From an uncultured Micrococcus sp. (lineage in GTDB: Bacteria > Actinomycetota > Actinomycetes > Actinomycetales > Micrococcaceae), in NCBI GenBank assembly GCA_946222435.1, contig CAMIOJ010000173.1, forward strand, positions 1 through 5,302: a DNA stretch of 5,302 nt, given 5' to 3'. Position numbers and translations under genes: made by a program. Under the pieces are notes generated by a model. That model saw only the letters and a program-made list of their open reading frames with translations, was not told the DNA's origin and searched no databases. Each line of letters begins with the position of its first letter. Within the stretch, counting starts at the first letter, position 1. Shown here piece by piece: positions 1 through 4,973 of the stretch.

Positions 1-163
1 ACCCTGGCCTGCCCTCAAACCCCGTCCCTGCCTCTGGCACGTCCAGCCAGCGCCTCGCCGTCCCACGCCCCCCGTATGTCGAGTTCGGTCACGAGGCATG
101 GCCCCTGCTAGCGCGCGGGTCTTCGGCCATCCCCGCCACGGGCGCTCTTCACGCAACGCACGC
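1..163. other. Non-coding left edge, no gene recognised
   Basis: I see no recognisable gene here. Several frames stay open only because stop codons are rare in such GC-rich DNA. A minus-strand frame with an ATG at 99 runs to the left edge (33 codons), but its arginine- and glycine-rich translation does not resemble the N-terminus of ParB, the gene expected next after parA, and it has no well-spaced ribosome binding site. The stretch is most simply the intergenic region beyond parA, perhaps carrying the promoter of a gene outside the window. I could not pick out a convincing promoter. Confidence 0.5.
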
Positions 164-164
164 G

Positions 165-178
165 GTTTCACGTGAAAC
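165..178. promoter_or_regulatory. parS: parS centromere site (ParB binding)
   Basis: The sequence GTTTCACGTGAAAC is a perfect 14-bp palindrome. It equals the core of the conserved bacterial parS consensus TGTTTCACGTGAAACA; only the two outermost bases differ (G on each side here). ParB binds such sites, spreads, and loads SMC, and ParA moves the resulting complex so that sister origins separate. Its position about 70 bp beyond the parA stop codon, in the dnaA neighbourhood, is where chromosomal parS sites cluster. The identification rests on the exact core match plus context. Confidence 0.93.
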
Positions 179-180
179 GC

Positions 181-217
181 GAACAGCCCGGACATCCAGT
201 GGATGTCCGGGCTGTTC
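181..217 (-). terminator. Perfect 17-bp hairpin after parA, candidate terminator
   Basis: Positions 181-197 and 201-217 are exact reverse complements (GAACAGCCCGGACATCC and its complement) around a 3-nt spacer. The hairpin begins about 32 bp beyond the parA stop codon, where an operon terminator is expected. Neither strand has a run of T residues after the stem. Hairpins without a U-tract are commonly proposed as terminators in actinobacteria, so this is a plausible but unproven terminator, possibly working in both directions. It lies two bases from parS, so it may also insulate that site from transcription. Confidence 0.7.
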
Positions 218-249
218 TCCGTCAGGAAATCAACCTCTGGGGCTTGGGA

Positions 250-1182
250 TCAGGCGATCGGCTCGGGCGCGCCCCGCTTGGCGATCTCCGCCGCCGCCTC
301 ACGATACGCCGCGGCGCCCACAGAGGAGGGGTCGTACGTCAACACAGTCTGCTGGTAGCTCGGGGCCTCGGAGATGCGCACATTGCGCGGGATCGCGGTC
401 TGCAGCAGCTCGTCCGGGAAGTGCTCGCGCACCTCCTCGGCCACCTGGACCGCCAGGTTCGTGCGCGAGTCGAACATCGTGAGCAGAATCGTGGTCAGCT
501 GCAGCCTCGGATTCAGATGCTTCTGGATCATCTGCACGTTCTTCAGCAGCTGGGACAGCCCCTCCAGTGCGTAGTACTCGGCCTGGATCGGGATCAGCAC
601 CTCCTCCGCGGCGACGAACGCGTTCACGGTCAGCAGCCCGAGCGACGGCGGGCAGTCGATGAACACGTAGTCCAGGCGCTCCTGCCCCTGCTCGTCCCTC
701 CAGGCGAAGTAGCGCTCCAGTGCCTTGGACAACCGCTGTTCGCGTGCCACCAGGGACACGAGCTCGATCTCCGCGCCGGCCAGTTCGATGGTCGCCGGCA
801 CCACCTGGAGGTTGTCCACGTCCGGGGCGTCCTGCACCACCTCGTGGATCTGCATCTCGTCCAGGAGCACGTCGTAGACGGACGCCTCCTCGGAGGAGTG
901 GGGGACATTGAGCGCGGTGGACGCGTTGCCCTGCGGGTCGATGTCGACCACCATCACGCGCATCCCGGCCCGGGCCATCGCCGCGGCGATGTTGACGGTA
1001 GTGGTCGTCTTGCCGACGCCGCCCTTCTGGTTGGACGTCGTGAACACGCGGGTGCGGTCGGGCCGGGTGAGGCGCTGGCGCTTCAGCCGGTTCCCGGCCG
1101 CGCCCTTCTTCCCGCCCTTGCCGGACCAGCGCTCACGCAGCGCCTTGAACGCACCGGGGCGCTCCTCGTTCTCCTGGGCCAT
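250..1182 (-). CDS. parA: Chromosome partitioning ATPase ParA (Soj family)
   Basis: This is a 310-residue Walker-type ATPase that acts with ParB bound at parS to segregate the newly replicated origin. It binds the nucleoid non-specifically in its ATP-bound dimeric form. The deviant Walker A motif KGGVGKTT lies at about residues 53-60 and contains both the signature and catalytic lysines. DIDPQGNAST follows at about 80-89, and the Walker B-like FIDCPPSLG at about 174-182. The IPRN..ISEAPS block near 265-276 is typical of Soj proteins. About 45 residues precede the ATPase core; they are basic (GKGGKKG, RLKRQR) and unlike the core. I chose the ATG at 1182 because GGGGAGG at 1192-1198 lies 9 nt upstream of it. 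An in-frame ATG at 1191 would directly abut that site. It is the last gene of the minus-strand cluster, 75 bp after rsmG. parB is not adjacent within the window. Confidence 0.96.
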   Translation of the reverse strand: MAQENEERPGAFKALRERWSGKGGKKGAAGNRLKRQRLTRPDRTRVFTTSNQKGGVGKTTTTVNIAAAMARAGMRVMVVDIDPQGNASTALNVPHSSEEASVYDVLLDEMQIHEVVQDAPDVDNLQVVPATIELAGAEIELVSLVAREQRLSKALERYFAWRDEQGQERLDYVFIDCPPSLGLLTVNAFVAAEEVLIPIQAEYYALEGLSQLLKNVQMIQKHLNPRLQLTTILLTMFDSRTNLAVQVAEEVREHFPDELLQTAIPRNVRISEAPSYQQTVLTYDPSSVGAAAYREAAAEIAKRGAPEPIA

Positions 1183-1191
1183 GCGGTTCAT

Positions 1192-1198
1192 CCTCCCC
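1192..1198 (-). promoter_or_regulatory. parA ribosome binding site
   Basis: GGGGAGG on the minus strand is a strong Shine-Dalgarno sequence. It is 9 nt from the ATG at 1182 and zero nt from the ATG at 1191, so it supports the shorter parA product. Confidence 0.8.
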
Positions 1199-1216
1199 GG
1201 GCGGCCGCGGCCGCCC
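1199..1216. repeat. 18-bp perfect GC palindrome before parA
   Basis: GGGCGGCCGCGGCCGCCC reads identically on both strands and is made only of G and C. It lies in the rsmG-parA gap directly next to the parA Shine-Dalgarno sequence. In RNA it could fold into a short GC stem just upstream of the ribosome binding site. As DNA it could be a protein-binding site. It also contains two overlapping copies of GCGGCCGC. Its function is unknown. Confidence 0.6.
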
Positions 1217-1257
1217 TGGACTTCTCGTCTGGGTCCTCCCGACGACGGCCGCTCGGC

Positions 1258-1977
1258 TCAGCGCCGACCGCGCCGTGGCAGCACGCGCACCACAGTGGTC
1301 GGTTCGGGGAGCACATCGTCGCCGACGGTGAGGATCTCCGGTTCGTCACAACTGTACTTGCGCAGCGCCTTCGCGGCGGCGGCGATCTCCGCGGCCGCGC
1401 TGCGGCCCTTGATCGCCAGCAGCTCTCCGCGGCCCTTGAGCAGGGGCATCGTCAGCGGCAGCAGGGACTTCAGCGCCGACACCGCACGCGCCGTGACCAC
1501 GTCCACATCCAGGTTCCCGGCGACCTGCTCCGACCGTCCACGGATGACGTCGACGTTCTCCAGGCCGAGGTCCTCGACGACCATGTCCAGCCAGTCGACA
1601 CGTCGCTCGAGCGGTTCGATCAGCAGGAACTGGCAGTCCGGCCGCGCCAGCGCCAGGCACAGTCCGGGAAGACCCGCCCCGGATCCCACGTCCGCCACGA
1701 GGGCGCCCTCGGGCAGCAGGTCCGCGACGACGGCGCAGTTCAGCACGTGGCGTTCCCACAGCCGAGGCACCTCTCGGGGCCCGATCAGGCCCCATTCGAT
1801 GCCCGTGGAGGACAGGTGCTCCACGTAGCGTTCGGCCAGGGGGAGGGCCTCTCCGAAGACCTCGTCCGCCGCGGCGCCGAGCTCGGCCGGCAGCGGCGGC
1901 GCCGGCTGCGCGACGGCCTCGGGCGCCGGCTCCTTGCCGACCTGGGCCTCCGGGGTGCCCGGACGGGGGTCAGCCAT
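1258..1977 (-). CDS. rsmG: 16S rRNA (guanine-N7) methyltransferase RsmG (GidB)
   Basis: This 239-residue SAM-dependent enzyme belongs to the family that methylates N7 of the 16S rRNA guanine at E. coli position 527, in the decoding region; loss of the family enzyme typically gives low-level streptomycin resistance. The SAM-binding glycine loop ADVGSGAGLPG is at residues 95-105. The acidic LIEPLERRVDWL motif follows at about 119-130, and the VTARAV block with LLPLTMPLLKGRG at about 161-184. The Rossmann fold is preceded by the usual helical segment (RLWERHVLNC, 72-81). The first 35 or so residues are Pro/Ala-rich and look disordered. The ATG start at 1977 lies inside the end of jag, with an 8-bp overlap, and has no clear Shine-Dalgarno sequence, which suggests translational coupling to jag. 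Confidence 0.96.
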   Translation of the reverse strand: MADPRPGTPEAQVGKEPAPEAVAQPAPPLPAELGAAADEVFGEALPLAERYVEHLSSTGIEWGLIGPREVPRLWERHVLNCAVVADLLPEGALVADVGSGAGLPGLCLALARPDCQFLLIEPLERRVDWLDMVVEDLGLENVDVIRGRSEQVAGNLDVDVVTARAVSALKSLLPLTMPLLKGRGELLAIKGRSAAAEIAAAAKALRKYSCDEPEILTVGDDVLPEPTTVVRVLPRRGRR

Positions 1978-2599
1978 CGGCGGAGATCACCACATGACGG
2001 CGAGCGCCCTCGCCCTCGGACTCGGAGACGAGGCCGGCGTCGGCCACCACGTCGTGGACGATCTTGCGCTCGTAGGCGCCCATGGGGTCCAGGTGCACCG
2101 GGCCCCGGCCGTCCTTGACCTCGGCCACGGCCTCGTCGGCGATCCGGCGCAGCTCGGCGTCGCGGCGGGTGCGGTAGCCGGCCACATCGAGGATGAGCCG
2201 GGAACGGTGACCGGTGGAGGCCAGCACGGCCAGCCGCACGAGCTCCTGGAGGGACTCGAGGGTCTTGCCGTTGCGGCCGACCAGGTCCTGCAGGGCGTCG
2301 TCGTCCGCGTCCGCGATCACGGACACGTAGGTGCGCCCGTCGCGGACCTCGATGTCGATGTCCCCGTCCAGGTCGGCGATGTCCAGCAGCTCCTCGACGT
2401 AGTCGGCCGCGACGTCGCCCTCCTCCTCGAGGCGCTCGACGGCGGAGGCACGCGGACCGGATCCGTCCCGGCCGCCGTCCTGTTCCGCCTGCTGATCGGC
2501 CGGCTGCTCCGCGGCACCGTCGACGACGTCGGTCCGCTCGGGCGCCGGGGCCCGACCCTGTTCGACGTTCTCCACGTCAGGGGTGTTCTGCTCGCTCAT
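1970..2599 (-). CDS. jag: Jag/KhpB-like KH and R3H domain RNA-binding protein
   Basis: This 209-residue protein belongs to the SpoIIIJ-associated Jag family of single-stranded RNA-binding proteins, commonly encoded next to yidC and linked in firmicutes to cell-wall and division control. The first 60 or so residues are acidic and low in complexity, and I see no Jag-N domain. A KH domain follows, with GRNG at about 108-111 as its GxxG loop. The C-terminal R3H domain has YERKIVH, in which Arg178 and His182 form the R-x3-H signature. I favour the ATG at 2599 because AGGAAG (2608-2613) lies 8 nt upstream. A GTG at 2605, which overlaps the yidC stop codon as GTGA, would have a spacing of only 2 nt; it would add two residues. 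The gene sits between yidC and rsmG and is very likely cotranscribed with both. Confidence 0.93.
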   Translation of the reverse strand: MSEQNTPDVENVEQGRAPAPERTDVVDGAAEQPADQQAEQDGGRDGSGPRASAVERLEEEGDVAADYVEELLDIADLDGDIDIEVRDGRTYVSVIADADDDALQDLVGRNGKTLESLQELVRLAVLASTGHRSRLILDVAGYRTRRDAELRRIADEAVAEVKDGRGPVHLDPMGAYERKIVHDVVADAGLVSESEGEGARRHVVISADG

Positions 2600-2601
2600 G
2601 G

Positions 2602-3573
2602 TCACTTCTTCCTGCGGTTCTTGCGCTGGGGCTGCTGACGCTGGCCGGTGCGCACCACACGCTGCGTCTCGGCCTCCTCACGCGCCTTCTGCTCCTGGAG
2701 GGCCTTGCCCACGGGCGGCAGGCCCTTGGCCGCGCGGCGCTCGTTGAGCTCGCGCTCGGCGAGGGAGCCCGGGGTCGGGTTGTTGCGGATGATCCACCAC
2801 TGCTGGCCCACGGCCCACATGTTCGAGTAAGTCCAGTAGAGCAGGACGCCGATCGGGAAGTTGATGCCGCCGATGCCGAAGATCAGGGGCATGCCGTAGA
2901 GCATGATCTGCTGCGTCTGGGCCATCGGACCGGACAGCTGAGCGTCGGTCATGTTCTTCGTCATCAGCATCTTCTGCATGTAGAACATGAGGCCGGACAT
3001 CAGCAGGATCAGGACGATCGCGACGACGATGACGTTGACATTGGTGTTGCCGCCGCCGACGGACCCGAGGAAGGTGTCCGACATCTTGGCGCCGAAGATC
3101 TTGGAGCCCTCGAAGGAGCGGATCTGGTCCGCGGACAGGGCGTGCATGCCCTCGCCGGCCTCGGCGGCGCCGCGGGCACCGATGAGGACCTGGTAGAGGG
3201 CGAAGAAGAACGGCATCTGCACGAGCAGCGGCAGGCAGGCGGCGAGCGGGTTCGCCTTGTGCTCCTTCATCAGGGCCTGCTGCTCCATGGCCATGGCCTG
3301 GCGGGAGAGCTGGTCCTTCTTGCCCTTGTACTTGGCCTGCAGCTTCTGCAGCTCCGGCTGCATGGCCTGCATGGCGCGCTGGGCCTTGATCTGCTTCACG
3401 AAGATCGGGATCAGCAGGGTGCGGATCAGGATCACGAGAAGCAGGATGGACAGCGCCCAGGTCCAGCCCGAGTCCGACGGCATGCCGACGAGCTCCAGGA
3501 CGGTGTGGAAGGCGCCCAGGATCCACGACATCAGCCAGCGGAACGGGAGAAGGATCGCTTCGAAGAAGCCCAT
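2602..3573 (-). CDS. yidC: Membrane protein insertase YidC (Oxa1 family)
   Basis: This 323-residue polytopic insertase places proteins into the cytoplasmic membrane, alone or with SecYEG. Hydrophobic segments lie at about residues 6-30, 37-58, 107-132, 179-200 and 224-256; the last may form a hairpin of two helices. Arg51, at the end of the second segment (LLLVILIRTLLIPIF), matches the conserved groove arginine. A charged cytoplasmic coiled region follows (residues 60-106, rich in K, Q and E). The family motifs NPLAACLPLLVQMPFFFALYQ (starting at 108) and GVLLYWTYSNMW (242-253) are present. The C-terminal tail from about 262 is strongly basic (ending KNRRKK), as in forms that bind ribosomes. 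There is no large periplasmic domain of the Gram-negative type. The ATG at 3573 has AGGAGG 9 nt upstream. The start is 4 bp after the yidD stop, and the stop abuts jag. Confidence 0.97.
   Translation of the reverse strand: MGFFEAILLPFRWLMSWILGAFHTVLELVGMPSDSGWTWALSILLLVILIRTLLIPIFVKQIKAQRAMQAMQPELQKLQAKYKGKKDQLSRQAMAMEQQALMKEHKANPLAACLPLLVQMPFFFALYQVLIGARGAAEAGEGMHALSADQIRSFEGSKIFGAKMSDTFLGSVGGGNTNVNVIVVAIVLILLMSGLMFYMQKMLMTKNMTDAQLSGPMAQTQQIMLYGMPLIFGIGGINFPIGVLLYWTYSNMWAVGQQWWIIRNNPTPGSLAERELNERRAAKGLPPVGKALQEQKAREEAETQRVVRTGQRQQPQRKNRRKK
2608..2613 (-). promoter_or_regulatory. jag ribosome binding site
   Basis: AGGAAG on the minus strand, inside the last codons of yidC, lies 8 nt from the ATG at 2599 and 2 nt from the alternative GTG at 2605. 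It therefore decides in favour of the ATG. Confidence 0.65.
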
Positions 3574-3577
3574 GGTG

Positions 3578-3976
3578 TCAGTCCTCCTGCGGGGGATCTG
3601 GTGGGAGGGGAGGGTGGTTCAGGTGGATGATGCGCGGAAGGTCCTCTTCCGCCCAGCATCGGTGCCCGGGGGGCACGGGGTCGATGCCGCCGTCGTTCCA
3701 GGGGTGGCAGCGGGCGAGCCGGCGGGCCGTCAGCCACGTCCCCTTCACCGCGCCGTGCACGGTCACGGACTCGAGTCCGTAGGCCGAGCAGGTCGGGAAG
3801 AAGCGGCAGACGTCCCCGTACAGGGGCGAGATCAGCAGCCGGTAGGCCTTGAGGAGCCAGCCGAGCAGTGTGGACGGGAGCGCCCGCACCCACCCCCACT
3901 CGCGAGACGGCTCGAGCACCACGTACGGCGAGAGGGTCTTCGTCCCCCCGGGTCCCATGGTCTGCTCCGTGCTCAT
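3578..3976 (-). CDS. yidD: Membrane protein insertion efficiency factor YidD
   Basis: This 132-residue protein is a small membrane-associated family member thought to assist YidC-dependent insertion. The conserved core spans about residues 39-103: GWLLKAYRLLISPLYGDVC, then RFFPTCSAYGLESV, HG..KG, and RLARCHPWNDGGIDPVP. It includes the family cysteines (Cys57, Cys63, Cys90) and the amphipathic N-terminal helix of the domain. It is longer than many homologues (often 70-110 residues) because of an extra N-terminal 35 residues and a proline-rich tail (HPPLPPDPPQED). The ATG at 3976 overlaps the rnpA stop as ATGA, and GGACGG at 3983-3988 lies 6 nt upstream. An upstream in-frame start at 3997 is less likely. 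The ATGA overlap implies coupling to rnpA. Confidence 0.95.
   Translation of the reverse strand: MSTEQTMGPGGTKTLSPYVVLEPSREWGWVRALPSTLLGWLLKAYRLLISPLYGDVCRFFPTCSAYGLESVTVHGAVKGTWLTARRLARCHPWNDGGIDPVPPGHRCWAEEDLPRIIHLNHPPLPPDPPQED
3583..3588 (-). promoter_or_regulatory. yidC ribosome binding site
   Basis: A consensus AGGAGG on the minus strand lies 9 nt before the yidC ATG. It is embedded in the last codons of yidD and is the strongest ribosome binding site within the cluster, consistent with YidC being needed in larger amounts than YidD. Confidence 0.8.
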
Positions 3977-4368
3977 GCGGCACCGTCCGCGGTGCACTTG
4001 CGCACGGCCTGCCGCAGGGCTCCGGCGAGGTCCTTCTCGAGCGTGGCGTAGTCCGCCTCCGCGGCGGGCGGCAGAGCGCGCACCTGGATGAGCAGGGGCC
4101 GTCCCTGGAGGAGCGGCAGCCGCATCTGCTCGGCCATGATGGCGCGCAGCCGGCGCTTCACCCGGTTGCGGACCACTGCGACGCCGACCGCTTTGGACAC
4201 GACGAACCCGGCCCGCGGGTGCCGAGGACTGCTCGGACCCGCGGACCGGGTGTCGTTCGGGTCGGCCGTCGCGGTGACGACCAGGCTCCGGCGCCCTGCG
4301 CGGGCACCGGTGCGCCGGATGTGCTGGAAGTCTGCCGCCGTCCGGACCCGTCGGTCACGAGGCAGCAC
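3973..4368 (-). CDS. rnpA: Ribonuclease P protein component
   Basis: This 131-residue basic protein binds the catalytic RNase P RNA and helps it recognise and cleave the 5' leader of precursor tRNAs. The usual N-terminus LPRDRRVRTAADFQ is present, and the signature RNRVKRRLR lies at residues 67-75 after GFVVSKAVG. A stretch of about 20 residues (33-52, TATADPNDTRSAGPSSPRHP) between the central strands is Pro/Ser-rich and looks like a loop insertion. The start is the GTG at 4368; homologues begin with the equivalent Met-Leu-Pro. The frame stays open upstream into rpmH, but that part is an alanine- and proline-rich shadow. The Shine-Dalgarno sequence is weak (GGCGAG). The 28-bp gap to rpmH and the overlap with yidD mark one operon. 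Confidence 0.95.
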   Translation of the reverse strand: MLPRDRRVRTAADFQHIRRTGARAGRRSLVVTATADPNDTRSAGPSSPRHPRAGFVVSKAVGVAVVRNRVKRRLRAIMAEQMRLPLLQGRPLLIQVRALPPAAEADYATLEKDLAGALRQAVRKCTADGAA

Positions 4369-4396
4369 GACGCTCGCCGGACCGGCTGCGCCGCGC

Positions 4397-4534
4397 TCAG
4401 GCGGACAGCTCGGCGCGACCCTTGCCGCGGCGGGCCGAGAGGATGGCGCGGCCGGCGCGGGTGCGCATGCGGGCACGGAAGCCGTGCTTGCGGGCGCGAC
4501 GACGGTTGTTGGGCTGGAAAGTGCGCTTGGTCAC
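4397..4534 (-). CDS. rpmH: 50S ribosomal protein L34 (bL34)
   Basis: This is a 45-residue, strongly basic large-subunit ribosomal protein. The sequence begins TKRTFQPNNRRRARKHGF, continues RMRTRAGRAIL, and ends RRGKGRAELSA. This fits the family over its full length, with the TFQP and HGFR..M.T..GR blocks intact. The start is the GTG at 4534, with GGAGAG 6 nt upstream. The frame remains open for 35 further codons upstream, but those residues match nothing in L34 and lie in the leader. It is the first gene of the minus-strand cluster and the only one with a clear promoter, so transcripts starting here probably read on into rnpA and beyond. Confidence 0.97.
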   Translation of the reverse strand: MTKRTFQPNNRRRARKHGFRARMRTRAGRAILSARRGKGRAELSA

Positions 4535-4540
4535 TGTGAT

Positions 4541-4546
4541 CTCTCC
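4541..4546 (-). promoter_or_regulatory. rpmH ribosome binding site
   Basis: GGAGAG on the minus strand is 6 nt from the GTG at 4534. It confirms that start over the upstream in-frame ATG (4621) and GTG (4639). Confidence 0.75.
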
Positions 4547-4608
4547 ACGTGTTGTGTTGCCGCCGACCGTTGACCTGCGACGCTGCATGCAGGAGGGAAG
4601 TCCGGTGC

Positions 4609-4658
4609 GGGGCTTTGACATGAAATCCCCGGCGGGCACGGCACAGCCGTCCCGGGGG
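4609..4658 (-). promoter_or_regulatory. Structured rpmH leader with two exclusive hairpins
   Basis: In the minus-strand transcript, bases 4658-4646 can pair with 4642-4627: CCCC with GGGG, C with G, GGG with CCC, and ACGGC with GCCGU. This gives 13 pairs, a UGU loop, and bulges of one and two bases. The stem is followed by AUUUCAU. A second hairpin uses GGGG (4627-4630) and UUU to pair with AAA and CCCC (4609-4612), with one mismatch and a 6-nt loop. Both need the same GGGG, so they cannot form together. The pairing is seen in the sequence; a regulatory role (attenuation or protection of the mRNA 5' end) is inference. Confidence 0.4.
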
Positions 4659-4666
4659 ACCCGGCT

Positions 4667-4695
4667 ACTCTAGTCAGCCCCGTCGAACCGGTCAA
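4667..4695 (-). promoter_or_regulatory. rpmH operon promoter (sigma70 type)
   Basis: Minus-strand TTGACC (4690-4695) and TAGAGT (4667-4672) are separated by exactly 17 bp. They match the housekeeping -35 TTGACA (5 of 6) and -10 TATAAT (4 of 6). The start of transcription should fall near 4660, giving a leader of about 125 nt before rpmH. This is the best promoter in the window and points into the rpmH-rnpA-yidD-yidC-jag-rsmG cluster. Confidence 0.8.
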
Positions 4696-4763
4696 GCGGA
4701 GGGGTGGTCCGCTCCCCGCCGGCTCCCCCGCGCCCCCACCGGCTCCGGGGACTCCGCCGCGCC

Positions 4764-4794
4764 GCCGGATCCACACCGCCCACAGGCCGGATCC
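4764..4794 (+). repeat. Direct repeat GCCGGATCC, 22-bp period
   Basis: GCCGGATCC occurs at 4764-4772 and again at 4786-4794. The copies start 22 bp apart, about two helical turns, on the same face of the DNA. They lie between the rpmH promoter and the DnaA boxes. They might be operator half-sites or chance in GC-rich DNA. Confidence 0.3.
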
Positions 4795-4820
4795 GCACGA
4801 CGACGGCACCTCGCCTCCGT

Positions 4821-4829
4821 CTGTCCACA
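4821..4829 (+). promoter_or_regulatory. DnaA box 1
   Basis: CTGTCCACA has one mismatch (first base) to the high-GC actinobacterial DnaA box TTGTCCACA. It lies upstream of the dnaA promoter. Confidence 0.7.
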
Positions 4830-4842
4830 GCACCACCCCGAG

Positions 4843-4851
4843 TTGTCCACC
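4843..4851 (+). promoter_or_regulatory. DnaA box 2
   Basis: TTGTCCACC has one mismatch (last base) to the TTGTCCACA box. With box 4 it forms an inverted repeat, GTTGTCCAC (4842-4850) and GTGGACAAC (4868-4876). Confidence 0.75.
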
Positions 4852-4854
4852 TTC

Positions 4855-4863
4855 TGTGCACAA
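4855..4863 (-). promoter_or_regulatory. DnaA box 3
   Basis: On the minus strand this reads TTGTGCACA, one mismatch from TTGTCCACA. It covers the likely -35 element of the dnaA promoter. Confidence 0.7.
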
Positions 4864-4885
4864 CCCTGTGGACAACGACTAGACT
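4857..4885 (+). promoter_or_regulatory. Probable dnaA promoter
   Basis: TAGACT (4880-4885) is a good actinobacterial -10 element. TGCACA (4857-4862), 17 bp upstream, matches TTGACA at 4 of 6 positions. Transcription would start near 4892, about 95 nt before the dnaA GTG. DnaA boxes 3 and 4 overlap the promoter, which implies autorepression of dnaA, as known for this gene in many bacteria. The -35 is weak, so the exact element is less certain than the location. Confidence 0.6.
4867..4875 (-). promoter_or_regulatory. DnaA box 4 (perfect)
   Basis: On the minus strand this reads TTGTCCACA, an exact match to the box consensus in GC-rich actinobacteria. It sits between the -35 and -10 elements of the dnaA promoter, so DnaA bound here should block RNA polymerase. 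Confidence 0.85.
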
Positions 4886-4897
4886 CGAGCAGAACGT

Positions 4898-4934
4898 GCA
4901 CGGCGGCGGGCACCAAGAGGACCCGACGCCGTGC
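4898..4934 (+). repeat. Inverted repeat in the dnaA leader
   Basis: GCACGGCG (4898-4905) and CGCCGTGC (4927-4934) are exact reverse complements with a 21-nt loop. They fall just after the predicted dnaA transcription start and could form an 8-bp GC stem at the 5' end of the mRNA. Function unknown. Confidence 0.35.
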
Positions 4935-4973
4935 CTGTCCCTTCCCCTCCAGCCCGGCTCAGCCCGTGCACTG

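Noticed and set aside
1..99. A minus-strand open frame from ATG 99 to the edge, considered as the start of parB.
   Set aside because: The translation (MPRDRTRHTGGVGRRG...) does not resemble the usual ParB beginning, and there is no ribosome binding site at a proper distance.
172..2118. A plus-strand open frame of 648 codons, the longest in the window.
   Set aside because: It runs antisense through parA, rsmG and part of jag, all of which have clear family motifs. Its product is a low-complexity string of Arg, Gly, His and Leu, and it starts at a GTG inside parS. It is the usual GC-driven shadow.
4369..4476. A longer rnpA start at 4476, overlapping rpmH.
   Set aside because: The extra 36 residues are alanine- and proline-rich and fall inside the rpmH coding frame. 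The family N-terminus begins at LPRDRRV, right after the GTG at 4368.
4535..4639. An in-frame N-terminal extension of rpmH, starting at GTG 4639 or ATG 4621.
   Set aside because: L34 proteins begin at the (M)TKRTFQPNN position. The GTG at 4534 has a good ribosome binding site. The extra residues match nothing and would lie in the structured leader.
4615..4643. TTGACA at 4615-4620 as a -35 element of a plus-strand promoter.
   Set aside because: No -10-like sequence occurs 16-19 bp downstream, and it lies in the rpmH leader far from dnaA.
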